Positions 9,601-20,175 of a DNA stretch of 64,000 nucleotides are shown here, one piece after another (within the stretch, counting starts at the first letter, position 1; each line of letters opens with the position of its first letter). Position numbers and translations under genes: made by a program. Source of the DNA: Amphiura filiformis (Eukaryota; Echinodermata; Ophiuroidea; Amphilepidida; Amphiuridae); the NCBI RefSeq assembly GCF_039555335.1, contig NC_092628.1, forward strand, positions 94,809,782-94,873,781, in the 5' to 3' direction. A model generated the notes under the pieces. It ran no database searches, was not told the origin of the DNA, and was given only the letters and a program-made list of their open reading frames with translations.

Positions 9601-12326
9601 CAAATTCGCACAGGGGATGCAGAAAAATACGGGGAGTGTCGTAAGCTACCTTCGGTCGAAGGTTAAAGGTCAAATTTTAAACTTGGTCCGATTTGGGCTG
9701 TAATTCATATGGGAGATCAAGGAAAATATGGGGAGTGTCCTAAGCTACTTTCGGTCGAATGCGGGGATCACATTTGGTTGCGATCGGTCAAGAATTGGGC
9801 TCAAAATCCGCGAAAATGTGAATTATCAAAAAAACCACAGTGCCCAAGTCAGTGACCATCTATACTAATAAAATAATAGGCGGTCTCTGTCTGTCTGTCT
9901 ATCTGTCTGTCCGGCTATGCGTTTCGCCGTGCTTCGACGCATCGCGCTGAAATTTTGCATATAGATAGGTATCGGGAAAAGCATGTTGGCCATGTGGTTT
10001 TGAAGGTCATCGGAGGTCAAGGTCAAAGGTCAAAATTTCAAACTTTGTCCGATCGGGCCCAAACTTGGTGGGTGGCATCCTTGATGCGAGGGGAATATAA
10101 TGCGTGAAATAAAATCGAGGTCGATCGAGGTCAAAGGTCATTACGGAGGGGTCAAATTTCAAACTTTGTCCGATCGGGCTCAAACTTGGTGGGTCGAAAC
10201 CTTCATATGAGGGGAGCATGAAAAACATTATATGGAGGTCATCCGAGGTCACAGGTCAAAGGTCATGGATTTCAAACTTTGTCCTATCGGGCTCAAACTT
10301 GGTGGGTGGAATCCTTGATGCGAGGGGAATATATCATAAAACAAAATTGAGGTCAACCAAGGTCAAAGGTCACGTAGGGGCTAAATTTAAACTTTGCCCT
10401 ATTGGGCTTAAACTTGATAGGTGGAATCCTTTGTATGAGGGGGGCATGAAAACAATTACACCGAGGTCATAGGTCATCTGGGTCAAACAGTATCGCTATC
10501 ATGCCAGTGCTCTCACAGCATCAGGGCTCTCACAGCTACAGGTGCACTAGTGGTATAAACAATTGCACTTGCTGCCTGTGTTCTATAAATAGCTCTGATG
10601 CATTCTGATACATGTATATACTTGAACTTGGTAAAATCTATATTAAGGCAATGTCTTCCACTGTGGGTTTTGAAGGAAGAAAGAAAGAGTAGTCAGTAAA
10701 ACAAGTAAATATATAAATTAATTAATTTAATTAACTACCCGTAATTAAGTAATGTCATCTGAGGTCACAGGTCATCCAACAGGTCATCTGCGGTCAAAGG
10801 TCATATGGGGTGAAACAGTATCCTATCAGCTGGATTGGGCTTAAACTTGGTACAATAAATTGGAGGAATCGGTCTCAATAAAAGTCCCAATAGCATTAGG
10901 CCTATACCATTTTTATAGCAAGATACCGCCATAGCTTAATAATCATTTACGCATACGGGTATAGCTCTAGTTATGATAATGATCTTTATGTGGTTTACTC
11001 TCCTTCTCAGTATTTCCAGGGTGCAGGTTACAGGCTAGATGGTAAACAGAAGAAGAATGTGGATGCTAAACCTGTTCCTCTCAGTTCAGATTTGCCAAAA
11101 AGGTAATGTACATACAATGTGGAAAAGTAAAGTTAATCCATCTGGTCCTCTCCTCCAGAAATTACCATTTATATAATGTCATTATTATGTAGTCCAAAGG
11201 AAAATCCCATATGGCATCACAAGTTGTATGTCAGTCAGTCTGCGTATCTGTCAGTTAGTCGGTCGGGGTGTGTCAGTCAGTCTGTGTGTCAACAATTATG
11301 TAAGGCTCATATGAACAACCTTTGTGTATATTGGTAGTGTTCAAGGTCATATACTGAGGTCAAAGGTCATATGAGGTCATCTTGTAAAATACCATTATGT
11401 AAGACTATTGGTTAAAATTTGGTCTCATACAAATGAAGTTCTGTACTTCCTCAGTAAATGGCATCACAATTTTGGTATAAAAACAACTAGGAATATTATG
11501 ATTACAGGTAAAGTTAAACTAATTCACACAAGCAAAGTTTCTACTCGCAAACATTTCCGATCGCATCTGTGAAACTCTATTAATATTATGATGTGCATTT
11601 TTGTTACAGAGGTATTCCAAACTATGAGCACAAGAAGGGCACAATCACATTCATTAGGAGTATCAAACCAGTGGTAGCAAATGGCAATACTATGGTAAGA
11701 ACACATTGGTGTACTCTTAGTGAGCTAGTAGGGCTGTAATTAGCAGGAGGTACATGTAGGGGCCCTGGGTGGGGCAGTAAAATAAGTTTTGGTGACAAAA
11801 GGAGGGGAAAGAGTGAAATATTTAGTCAAATCGGCTCCTTTTGGACCGGGTCAAATTTCTCAATTACGAAAGAATATATATAATACAAAATAAGTTGAAT
11901 ACTATTATTGGGTATAGACTCTATCGAATAAACCAACCAGAACTGCATACCAATTGAAATGGCAGCCATGTAGGACAGTCTAAGATGACAGAGGGACAGG
12001 TCTCAAGTTTGATTCCACAACCTGTCATACCTATCACTTGTTTTGTTATTATCTTGCGAATAGTCCTGGTGCAATATCACTGCACTGCTCATGATTATGA
12101 AAACAATATGTGATGTTTTGAGTCTATTTGGGACTGCTTGTATTTGTGCAATGCCTTTTTGTAAATTATCTAGAATGTTTTCAGTCTATGAGTTTTGAAT
12201 GAATGAATGTTTATTTATACACTTGACCTCTTTCTTTACACTTTTTTCTCTCCATTTTAGGATCCTGCTGACAAGTTTGAAGCTTTCTCTGGTTCTGGAC
12301 AAACATTACGGCAAAAAAAGAAGTGA
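939..12326 (+). CDS. UFD1: UFD1, ubiquitin recognition factor in ERAD (11 coding exons; start codon exon not found)
   Basis: UFD1 pairs with NPL4 as the adaptor that brings polyubiquitinated substrates to the p97/VCP ATPase, for ER-associated degradation and other extraction steps in the cytosol and nucleus. Exons: 939-1056, 1589-1621, 1924-2045, 4372-4502, 5498-5570, 6046-6114, 7481-7549, 8850-8906, 11011-11102, 11610-11694, 12261-12326 (stop TGA). All introns are GT-AG and the phases join without a break. The product is 305 residues if exon 1 supplies only Met; human UFD1 has 307. The N-terminal UT3/double-psi barrel part carries [20 protein letters not shown] and [19 protein letters not shown], then [19 protein letters not shown]-like [10 protein letters not shown] and CIIECDMNV. 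Two p97-binding SHP boxes (F-x-G-x-G-x-x-L) are visible: [10 protein letters not shown] (about 227-236) and FSGSGQTL (about 293-300). The basic tail ends KKK. The donor of the fourth exon (GTATCC) is weak but is the only one that keeps AVLENIL in frame. Exon 2 is preceded by a pyrimidine-rich acceptor and has no plausible start of its own. Confidence 0.97.
2257..2732. mobile_element. Inverted-repeat DNA element (about 460 bp) in UFD1 intron 4, hAT-like target duplication
   Basis: The ends are CCCCCGGGGGGGCCACT on the left and the reverse complement of CCCCAGGGGGGCCACT on the right. TACAACCC occurs at 2257-2264 and again at 2725-2732, an 8-bp (at least TACAA) duplication as left by hAT-type transposases. 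The interior has no ORF of note. It contains about six loose copies of a 30-35 bp phrase built on GGTCAGTGAAAAGGGTA. Confidence 0.7.
2851..3106. mobile_element. MITE with 29-bp terminal inverted repeats
   Basis: The left end at 2851 reads TATGTGATGCGATCAAGCAA... and the right end at 3106 is its reverse complement over 29 bp with one difference. TA sits at both borders, as expected for a Tc1/mariner-type insertion. It is 256 bp long, non-coding, and lies in UFD1 intron 4. Confidence 0.75.
3124..3270. repeat. Dispersed repeat with 'ACCAGGAGCC' phrases (copy 1)
   Basis: Phrases built on GAACCAGGAGCC and GGCTCCTGG occur in both orientations. The same phrases return at 46743-47100, so this is a degraded dispersed repeat rather than local sequence. 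Family unknown. Confidence 0.4.
3418..3620. repeat. (ATTTT)n pentamer and T-rich low-complexity tract
   Basis: A run of exact TTTTA pentamers (about 3455-3519) grades into long T homopolymers. It lies in UFD1 intron 4 and could be the decayed tail of a retroelement or a simple slippage product. Confidence 0.9.
3896..4080. mobile_element. MITE with CAGAGCTGCCAAC ends
   Basis: Terminal CAGAGCTGCCAAC is matched by its reverse complement at the right edge. CATTCA (6 bp) lies immediately outside both ends and looks like a target duplication. The interior (about 160 bp) has several CTCCCT phrases and no coding capacity. It lies in UFD1 intron 4. Confidence 0.65.
4576..5352. repeat. Minisatellite in UFD1 intron 5, about 15 copies of a ~52-bp unit
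   Basis: The consensus runs GTGTTGAGGCATCAACACACA, then AATGTCTATGGGGTGCACTT, then GAGTGAGAGGG. Many copies contain the perfect palindrome GTTGATGCATCAAC. Unit lengths near 51-54 keep frames open on both strands, which explains the long but spurious ORFs here. Copies differ by point changes and small indels. Confidence 0.92.
6588..6800. mobile_element. GGCTATTCCAG palindromic element, copy 1 (internally duplicated)
   Basis: It starts GGCTATTCCAGTTGAAATCC and ends with the imperfect reverse complement (TTTCAACCGAAGAGCC). A block of about 67 bp (GGGAGTGTAAATTTCAATTC ... CCATAGTGGATT) is repeated in tandem with almost no differences, so a recent internal duplication enlarged this copy. It lies in UFD1 intron 7. 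Confidence 0.85.
7575..7792. mobile_element. 218-bp MITE with perfect ~26-bp inverted ends
   Basis: The left end TATAATATTTTGCAGTAAAC... is matched exactly over about 26 bp by the reverse complement at the right edge. TA is present at both borders (Tc1/mariner style). The GC-richer, non-coding centre lies in UFD1 intron 8, just after the exon at 7481-7549. Confidence 0.8.
8943..9170. mobile_element. Diverged inverted-repeat element, relative of the one at 54302-54509
   Basis: The internal segment around TGATTTGCTAATTGAATCAC and ATCACATCGGCA matches the element at 54302-54509 at most positions. The ends (TTCAGCAGAGAACTTCAG and a degraded reverse complement) are imperfect, so this copy looks older. 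It lies in UFD1 intron 9. Confidence 0.5.
9174..9233. repeat. Perfect 15-bp inverted repeat, 30-nt loop
   Basis: TGAACAAATTTTAAT at 9174-9188 is exactly complementary to ATTAAAATTTGTTCA at 9219-9233. It could form a hairpin in the intron transcript or be the ends of a tiny element. Confidence 0.7.
9859..10971 (+). mobile_element. Helitron/Helentron-like non-autonomous element in UFD1 intron 9
   Basis: The left end reads TCTATACTAATAAAATAATA followed by a GTCTGTCTGTC tract, a pattern I associate with Helentron-type ends. The right end is ACGGGTATAGCTCTAGT with a small ATAC/GTAT inverted repeat near the terminus. There is no inverted terminal repeat or target duplication, as expected for rolling-circle elements. 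There is no Rep/helicase ORF. The assignment rests on end motifs only. Confidence 0.5.
10016..10470 (+). repeat. Four ~115-bp tandem units with AGGTCA direct repeats, arranged A-B-A-B
   Basis: Each unit opens with AGGTCAAAGGTCA-like sequence and holds TTTCAAACTTTGTCCGATCG and CTCAAACTTGGTGGGT. Units 1 and 3 share CCTTGATGCGAGGGGAATAT. Units 2 and 4 share a different end (TATGAGGGG-GCATGAAAA). This indicates duplication of a two-unit block. AGGTCAnAGGTCA is the DR1 nuclear-receptor half-site arrangement, but its repetition follows from the array and is not evidence of regulation. Confidence 0.8.
11223..11400 (+). repeat. GTCAGTC-rich and AGGTCA-rich stretch in UFD1 intron 10
   Basis: Degenerate GTCAGTCAGTC repeats are followed by AAGGTCATATACTGAGGTCA-type sequence. 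It resembles parts of the Helitron-like element 1 kb upstream and is probably a diverged fragment of the same kind. Confidence 0.4.
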
Positions 12327-12482
12327 CAACTGTATAGTTCCTATCCTATTTAATTGTACATACTGTTAGGAAATACTTAAAGGCATATTGCCTTTAGGCT
12401 TACTGTGCAAAAGTTTCTTAATATATAATACAATTTTATACATTATAGCATTTTGCTCTGAAACAAGTATTTCATTCAAGAG

Positions 12483-12488
12483 ATTAAA
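12483..12488 (+). promoter_or_regulatory. Candidate UFD1 poly(A) signal ATTAAA
   Basis: This is the commonest variant of the animal poly(A) hexamer, placed soon after the stop and just before a repeat element. The later AATAAA sites are alternatives. Only transcript ends would decide. Confidence 0.35.
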
Positions 12489-12510
12489 TATTTTCAAAGC
12501 TGAAGTATTG

Positions 12511-12690
12511 GGCTATTCCAGTTGAAATCCATACACCCGTATGGAAGACACCATCTTAATCTTCCACACATAGTGTAAATTTCAAATATGGTTATCTGAA
12601 TGGGTGACTCCATTTGAAATCTTCACCCATGCATGGGAGATCAGTGTCATGTCTTCCATAGGAGGTGTATGGATTTCAACTAGAATAGCC
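12511..12690. mobile_element. GGCTATTCCAG palindromic element, copy 2
   Basis: It begins GGCTATTCCAGTTGAAATCC and ends GGATTTCAACTAGAATAGCC, so the two ends are reverse complements with one change. The interior carries the family phrases GGAAGACA, CTTAATCTTCCACACA and GTGACTCCATTTGAAATC. It lies in the UFD1 3' flank. Confidence 0.88.
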
Positions 12691-15600
12691 CATGTTGCTT
12701 TATTCTATGTTTGATCAAGGTCAAAGAGGATAGACTAAGAGAGTTAAGACTCTGCCCATGTTTGAGAGTCGGTCATTGGAAGGTAAATAGTGCACTGGAT
12801 TAACCATGTATCCGGCTAATTGATTTTGATTCCAATAGTGTGCCCTACGCACTTAATGTGCAAACCCTTGTAATTGTCATACTTTTCATGCTATTCAATT
12901 TTGGGGCTTTGCCTGAAAATCACATGCCTGATAATCCAATATGGCAGATTCCCCATAGCATTACACACAAGGCTGTATGGAGTTAGTACTCTGCTTGTCT
13001 AACCTCTTTGGTTGAGATACATATGTGTCATATTTCCTCTCCAGTTTACTTCAGCATTTGTGTATTTGTTTGATAGTCTTATTTGTTTGTCAGTAAATTT
13101 CAATTATTCTTTCCCATTACATCTCTCAACTTGTAGTTAATGTTGTCAAAAAGTACATTGGATTGCATGATACCAGGGGAGGAGGCACTTGGCTTTTAGG
13201 TGTACACACATGACCAAAAAATGAATGAAAAGGAGTGGTTTTTGTGTGTGGAAGCACATAGAACACACATTTAATGGTCTTCAGAAGTTTATTGCAAGAA
13301 AAATGGGTGTTTTCTACTCTAGCTATTTGAACAGGTAAACCTGTTTGTAAATCATATTTTGGTTCTTAGTTGTTTAGGGGTCGCATTTGGTGGAAAAAAA
13401 TCTTTGTTTATGAATTATGTGTTATTTTTGGCAAAAAGAGTCTTTTTTTCTAAAATTGATTTTGATTTTTAAAGTTTGATTCTTTCTGTAAAAATCAAGA
13501 ATTTCATGCAAAGCTTTTCCAAATACGCAAATACATTTCTGGCACAGAGACCATATCCAGGTTATGACTTAAATAATGGACCAAATCCTAGTATAAGTAC
13601 AACTTGTATATTTGTGTATAAAATGTCTGTGCACATGTAAGATACTGTAATGTGTTTTATGGATTGTTATAGATGAGGGAACAAACCAAATGAAATCCTA
13701 TGAACGAAACTAGTTTTGTTACAAAGAGAAGGGGTTAAAAATGTTGATTACCTTTCTCATATCAATTATTATTGGAAGTTATTTTGACCAATTTCCTGTT
13801 TCATTACAGACAGGGAGGGAGGGGTTGGCTATAAAACAAAAGTAGTTATGTTTTAGGACTTGGTCAATCTTTTGGTTTGTTTCTTAATGGGGAGAGAAAA
13901 AGTGAAAAGATTTGTAGTCGTTTATGTTGTTGCTATAATCTAGCAGGACTTATAGTCGTCAAGGAAGACATGAGAAAATGAGAGAAGACACAAAACATGA
14001 GGTGGTTGGTACTCTGGGACCATTGGGGACGGAGGTTTAAGGGAAAGTAGCTTCTTCATGTTGGCTAGTAGTAATGGCCTCCACACTAGACTGGTATACA
14101 GAACCCAGGGTCAAAGTAGGGGATATTTGACCTCTGGGCCAGTAACTGGACTTTATGACACACAAAGGTCAAAAGTTACCCGATTTCAAAATGGACAACT
14201 TTGGATGACCACTGTACTGTGATGTAAAACTACTAATTTCTTGGGTACTTTGCACACATTTCCCAAACCATGGGCTGTCTTTTGATTTATGTTCTATTAT
14301 TCTATTGACACTGAATTATCACATGCCCCTGCAGAAGTAGTTTATTAGTAATATTACATGTAAGTTTATATCATATGCATATAACCAGGACTTTGTCTGA
14401 ATAGGGAAGGGGGAAAGGCAAATTTCAAGGGGAAGCTTTGACAAAAATGGGCTAAAACATCAGGGTGACTATAGCACTGTTACTGAAGGTCAATGCAATA
14501 AACATCCAAGTCAAATTTCTGGCTCCATGTGTCAAAACCAGAAATTCTCTTCTGATTTCACATAAATACTGCGGTCAAACCTGAGTTATTTGTCGCAAGA
14601 AAATAAACAAAATAAAAATTACTGTTTTCTGTGACCTGAGATTTTGAGTATGTTGTCAATGTGCAAAAATGTTAAATGGGCTCTCTGAGATTTCATGAAA
14701 CTTATGCAAAAAACTACCTTAATGTGTCAGCCATGATATAAACCTCCTTTCATTAGATCCAGCTCAAATCATTTATTTATTATTGGCTTGACCCTTAGTT
14801 TTTAGAAATGATGTACTTTATAGATTTATTTTTGCCCCGGCCCATGCCTGTTGCGGTCATGTTTTGAAAAGGACAGGATTTTGTCTTGTTATATGTGAGC
14901 TTGATAGCAGATGCTAATAAAATGACAAAAACAACAACTGTTATGACTATCTGGTATCTGTGGAAAGGTTATTGGAAATGATGTGTATGTTGTGGTCGAC
15001 TTGCTCCCAGTTCCTGAAAAATAGCATTTTTTTTTTAATTAAAAAATAAATCCTGTTTTGCCAAATGCAACATAGCTAAATCTTAATCCTTTAGTTTTTG
15101 TCAAGAAAAGTCAAATTGTAATTTGCAATTTGAGGGGAAATGTTCAAAAAATGTGCAGTTTTGCATGGTTTCTTACAATTTGAGTCACAATCAATATTTA
15201 AAGACCTGCCACAAGTCGTAAGCCTTCAAAATTTGGAGTATAGGCTGTAAGTTTGCTCATATTTTGTGTTAATTAGAAAATGTGTTTTACAAAAATCAAA
15301 ATGCATAAAGCTGAAATTTGGCTTAGCACAGACAAAAAACACCACAAAAATGCATGTTTGTTGTGGCCCTTTAGATTTCCAAAAATTATGACTTATCACC
15401 GGTTAGAACAAATTGTAGGATTTTGCTGTGTTTCATATGGCAAAACAATTTATTTTTTCTATCCCAAATAATTAGTGCTGTATTTTCTGGAATCCGTAGT
15501 AAGGTTTCTTTTGTTGTAACAGGTCGCATCAAATTAAGGATGAGCACATTTATTCAAATGACATGCAAACATCAATTTCTAGCTAAGACATGGCACTGGT

Positions 15601-15996
15601 CTGTGGATTAAATCAAATTCTTTCAGGAAGCCATGTGAATATTTTACTTTTTACCATTTTCTTTATTTTGGGGACTTCTTCAGAAAGGTAAACCAACTTA
15701 TCATCTTCATTGAGATATGAATTGAATATGATATTATCACTTGATTCTAACAAGCTCATGATTTGAGATCTCATCTGAAAAAAAAAAATTTAAAGTCCCA
15801 TTCAGTGATTCCAGTGAAAGTGTAAAAAATTAAAACTGATTACAAATTGCTTAAAAGTGAAGGATAAGTCATTCAAATTGTCATTTGGTATTTTTAAAAT
15901 GAAAAATTTGACAAAAAACAAAGAAAAAACCCAGCAGTATTGGCGAAGTTGAAGCCCCATTCAAATACATGCAGCTAATTTATATACTGTCAGAAT

Positions 15997-17523
15997 ATGG
16001 GCAATTCCAAGCGTTGCGGAATGATGCAAACTGCCTTTGTACGAATTTCTTTTTGATGCAGCAGCCAAATATGTATTAACAGCACAAGGTGAATAGCATA
16101 ATGTTAAAGTATTTTTGGTTAGTGAATGATTAAGGTAGGAGAAACTTTTCCAAACCACCCTAATTTCCTAATTTGCATATGCAAAGTTCAAGGTTAGCTA
16201 TGGAATGATGCACAGGACCAGTATTTTTGCACTAAAACATTTTTGACAAACTCTGTGAGTTTAGTAATCTGAGATATTAAATTTGCCACTTAATCTAAAG
16301 CTTAGGATGTAAACTGACAATTGTCAGTATCGATTTAAAAAAATTTGGGCATCGCCTCTTTATGCCAAATTTTCCGACACTAGGTCACGCTATGAATGAT
16401 GCAAGGAGCGCTATGGAATGATGCTGTGTGTAAATCCCATAGAAAATGAAAAGCAGTCCATGTTTGAAAATAAAAATAAATAGATCAATAAATTTGAGTA
16501 AATTGTGTTTTATATACTTGGCTACTTATGTTAGCTGACAAATATCAATATTTATCCAAAAATATTTATCACTGATTTTTTTTAATCAGATAACTTGTGT
16601 TGCATGGTCACATTTTGAAACTAAAATTATGTCAACATTTTGCTGGTCTAAAATTCTTGGAAGTGAAATTTAGCACTGGGTATTAGCCATAGGATGTAAC
16701 ATAACAACTATCACCATCTATCAAGAAATAATCATCACTGTTTTTATTTTATCGTAAATTTAAAGAAAAAATCCTTGCAATCCATGAATCCTTATGGCGT
16801 TGCAGAATGATGCAGGGGGTTTTGTGGAGTTATGTCACTTACAATGGTTCAGGCAATGCTGAAACATCAATTACTGTAAAGATAATTCTGTGCAATGCAT
16901 TTCAGAAAGTTCTAACCCAAAATTGTGAATATTTTTTTTTTTCAAACGGGCACATTATGAGGATTATGCATCATTCCGCAACGCTATGGAATGATGCAAC
17001 TTTAATTGGTCATTACCGGCGCATATAAGACTTTTTGAAAATTATTTTTGGGTCATTGGATAGGGATGAATAAATTTGCTTTGCATTCTAGTTTCAATGA
17101 AAATCAACCTTATTTTAAAATTGCAGTGGTAATAAATGATACTTTTATGCTATGGAATGATGCTTTTAATCGTAAAATTGGTACTCAAACAATGCTGACG
17201 AAGCTACACATTATAAAATTTGAAAATTTCTGGTGTTTATATTTTGAGCTGCTTATAAACTTTATATTCACATGCATAATTTGTTTCCAAAATTTTACAG
17301 TACAGAGCAGTTGCTGTGTTTTTAGTTTTGCTGCTTTTACCAGTCAAGAATATGCAAATTTATGCAAATTAGGATGTTTTTCTAACAATGGACACCATTT
17401 CCTCCTAAAAAAGTATGTTTTCAGAAAATATAGCTTTTTAGCTACAATATGAGACCAAAATCACATACTTGACTTGATTTTTAAATTTTGACAATTTGGG
17501 CGAGGTTGCTTGGAATTGACCAT
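15997..17523. mobile_element. ~1.5-kb DNA transposon remnant with repeated GGAATGATGCA motifs
   Basis: The ends ATGGGCAATTCCAAGC and GCTTGGAATTGACCAT are inverted copies with few changes. GGAATGATGC(A) occurs at 16018, 16202, 16394 (GAATGATGCA), 16415, 16804 (AGAATGATGCA), 16988 and 17153, and in inverse orientation at 16967. The inverse copy forms a hairpin-like pair with the 16988 copy. CGTTGC or CGCTATG usually precedes the motif. Regularly repeated motifs of this kind are often transposase-binding sites. ORFs inside are short and not recognisable as transposase. Confidence 0.6.
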
Positions 17524-18913
17524 ATACAGCTTTCCACTGAACCACTAACAGGCATGGGTGTCAATCCTGGGGCCGGGGGGATGTGCCCCACACCTTTTGA
17601 CAAAATGACCCATTGTTCTTTTCAGCTACTTTTTAACAAATTAGGCAGTTTGTTCCCCCACATTTCAAGCCCGATTGGCGCTAATGCTAGGAAACTATGT
17701 TAGCACATCTATGACAATGACAAAGTATCAAAATCTGATTTTTACAATCTTCCGGATGAGCATATCACTGAATGGGCCTTAAATAATTAGCTTGGAACAC
17801 AAAGTAATGGTTTTCTTTATTACACATTATAATGTCAATAATTATAATTATGTGAACATTTCTTTTCCGGTGGTTCAATAAACTTGCAACAGGTCAGGTG
17901 ATACTTTGTCAAATGTGATTTAATGTAATTAAAGAAATCAATTTAGTGTAGCAGGGTATTTTGAGGGAGTCAAATTGGATTGAGAAAAATATGCAAGAGG
18001 AAAGTGACAAAAAATGAAACAAAATCGGGAAGACAAAGGAAAAATGATAATTCATTCCGATCATGAGCCAAAATAGTGTAAAATACCAAATCTTTTAGTT
18101 TCACAATAAAGCCCATTTTTGGAAGCTCAAAGACATTTCATGTAGTATCTTGACAAACAAATCTGTATACTACATTAGTCCTACAGATATGTATTGGGCC
18201 AAAATGATGCAACTGGGAAATTGTTGTTTTTGCTCCCAAATTTGAATCTTGAAAGCAAACCACTTAGATAGAATTCACTCCCACACAACCGTAACCACAA
18301 TAACTTTTGTTTCTTTTGTACCTTTCATTAGGGGCTATGTGATAATAAAAATTCCAAACGGTGTGCCAAAAAATGCCTGCCCCCTTTCAGCCTGCCCACA
18401 TGCCAAACATTAGCGATACCAATTTGCAAACCTGAAATATTTAAAAGGTTTCCGTTATGCCTTTTTAGAGTGTTTTATTGAAAATGACCCCAATGTGTGC
18501 CAAAATTGCTCCCCACCCCCCACCCCCCTCAGTTTTCCCAAAATTGCTTCCCCAAACACAAATTCTTGCATCCACAATTTTACCTACTCCCACAGGGCTC
18601 ATAATTATTGCACAGCCCCTTAATCTCCAAAGAAGTTGAAAATCTTCTGGGGGCTGTAATTTTCTTTGGAAGGGGTCATGTATACAATAATGTGCACTCC
18701 ATGCACCTCATTAAAGTTTCGACAAGGAATAATTTGTTCTGAGTCAGACTGGGTGGAATTGGGTTATAAAATTATCAATTTGTAGGGGGTCATAAAAAGT
18801 TGAATCAGGTCAGCGACATTATAGTTTACCCCCCCCCCCCCACCTTCCAAAGAAAATGGGAGCCACCCTTTATATCCTTTGAACTTTTAGGGACCGTTCA
18901 CAAACGCTTGTAA
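17524..18913. other. Intergenic, no gene recognised
   Basis: AT-rich with scattered C or G homopolymers (for example 18830-18840) and CCCCAC-rich phrases around 18500-18540. No ORF with recognisable content and no clean element ends. Confidence 0.5.
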
Positions 18914-19150
18914 GGGGGGGGGGGGGCCTGATGCAAAAAGAGGTACCCTGAAAATTTTTGACCCTCCTAAGGGGGGCCCTGAAAAAAATGACCACAAATT
19001 TTCCTGGAAAAATTGAGTTTATATGCTTTTCTATGGGGTTGACCCATAATTTTCATGTCAAAAAGGGGGCCCTGAAATTTTTGAGGTCTGTAAAGGGGAG
19101 GCCCCGAAAAATTTTCACAATAAAATTTTTTTTGCATCAGCCCCCCCCCC
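18914..19150. mobile_element. MITE-like element with G-run/CTGATGCAAAAA inverted ends
   Basis: GGGGGGGG-CCTGATGCAAAAA on the left is mirrored by TTTTTTGCATCAG-CCCCCCCCC on the right. The interior repeats AAGGGGGCCCTGAAA-like phrases several times. Sequence just outside the left end (GGGACCGTTCACAAACGCTTG) may be the true terminus, with the right counterpart lost. Confidence 0.55.
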
Positions 19151-19347
19151 TTTAATATTACATGAGGCAAATTTCAGTAAATTAATTTTGCATAGCATTG
19201 TACATTGACCCATTGGGGAAAAAAAGAAGGAAAAGTAAGAAATAAAATATTTGTATTGTTTTTGAAGGTGAAATAGGGAGTTACCAATAACAAAACAAGG
19301 GGAAGAAAAAAATCTGCAACCCTTTTTCGTGCCAGAGCACTCCACTC

Positions 19348-19419
19348 TGCCGTGACCAGGATTCGAACCTGGGTTATTACGGCCACAACGTAATGTCCTA
19401 ACCTCTAGACGATCACGGC
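19348..19419 (-). tRNA. tRNA-His (anticodon GTG)
   Basis: Read on the minus strand, a 72-nt cloverleaf is intact. The acceptor stem GCCGTGA pairs with TCACGGC, with discriminator A. The A box is TCGTCTAGAGGTTAGGAC, the anticodon stem TTACG/CGTAA encloses the loop TTGTGGC with anticodon GTG, and the T arm is CCAGGTTCGAATCCTGG. As in eukaryotic nuclear tRNA-His genes, the extra 5' G is not encoded. There is no intron. A T7 run on the minus strand (19312-19306) about 36 nt past the 3' end could end Pol III transcription. All stems pair, so a functional gene is more likely than a tRNA-derived SINE. Confidence 0.93.
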
Positions 19420-20175
19420 ACGCTACCTGGGCTGCGTGTCTCTGCTGGTAGTAAAAATTATATATATACTATGTACGTATAATAATTTATTTTAATTACA
19501 TAAAATATTGGAAAAAAGCAATATTTCTTTTTTATTATCATTGAATAAAATATTTCTTATATTAAATTAGTCTCATACTTAGATTTTGTATATTTTAATT
19601 TACTTAAAACGTAAATTTACAATAAATAAAAGTCAATTGAAATGGAATCGCCTTGACATATTGACTTGACGTTATATAAGTGGAGATCGCATAAAGGGGT
19701 GGCACATGATAATTTGACAATTGAATTGTAAAAATATATAAACATTTGAACCATAATGGAAACTTAATTGTTATAAGAACAACTATTGAATTTTTCTTAA
19801 TATAGAATACTTCAGATATAAACGGAAATAAATCAAGTAATCATTAGATTTAATGTAATGAAATATCATAAGTAGCAGCCACCCCTACTCAAAATGGACA
19901 AATCCAAATGTCCAAAATGGCGACGTAAACAGTGAGTGATGGCATGCTCCATGTACAGCTGGTGATGAATTCTGATAGTTGGTGGCGGGTTATTCAACTT
20001 ATTTTCGACATTTCAGCCATTGTGCCACTTCCTAGGAGCTAGCTGTGTGAAACCTGAGTTGTAGTAGGAGGAGGGGAAACGGGAGATGGCCGAAAAATGG
20101 GAGGTAAGTGAACGCCCCCTTCGCCAATTTCGGTTCCATTCATTTCATGCATTCAAGTTTCAGCCATTCACTATC
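19420..20175. other. Intergenic, no gene recognised
   Basis: Strongly AT-rich sequence from the tRNA upstream flank to the next MITE. No motif or repeat stands out. Confidence 0.5.

Larger units (their letters stand above)
12327..15996. other. UFD1 3' untranslated and intergenic sequence
   Basis: No protein gene is recognised. An ATTAAA signal at 12483-12488, 157 nt after the stop, is the nearest poly(A) signal. The first canonical AATAAA is at 14497-14502, with another at 14916-14921, so the UTR could be short or over 2 kb. Apart from one palindromic element (12511-12690) I see only AT-rich unique-looking sequence. Confidence 0.6.

Noticed and set aside
10016-10470. Nuclear-receptor enhancer of UFD1
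   Set aside because: The DR1 sites come with a tandem array in a mobile element. Nothing in the sequence shows regulatory use.
16807-17452. Frames of 73 and 134 residues as a transposase
   Set aside because: AT-driven frames with no DDE or other transposase motif.
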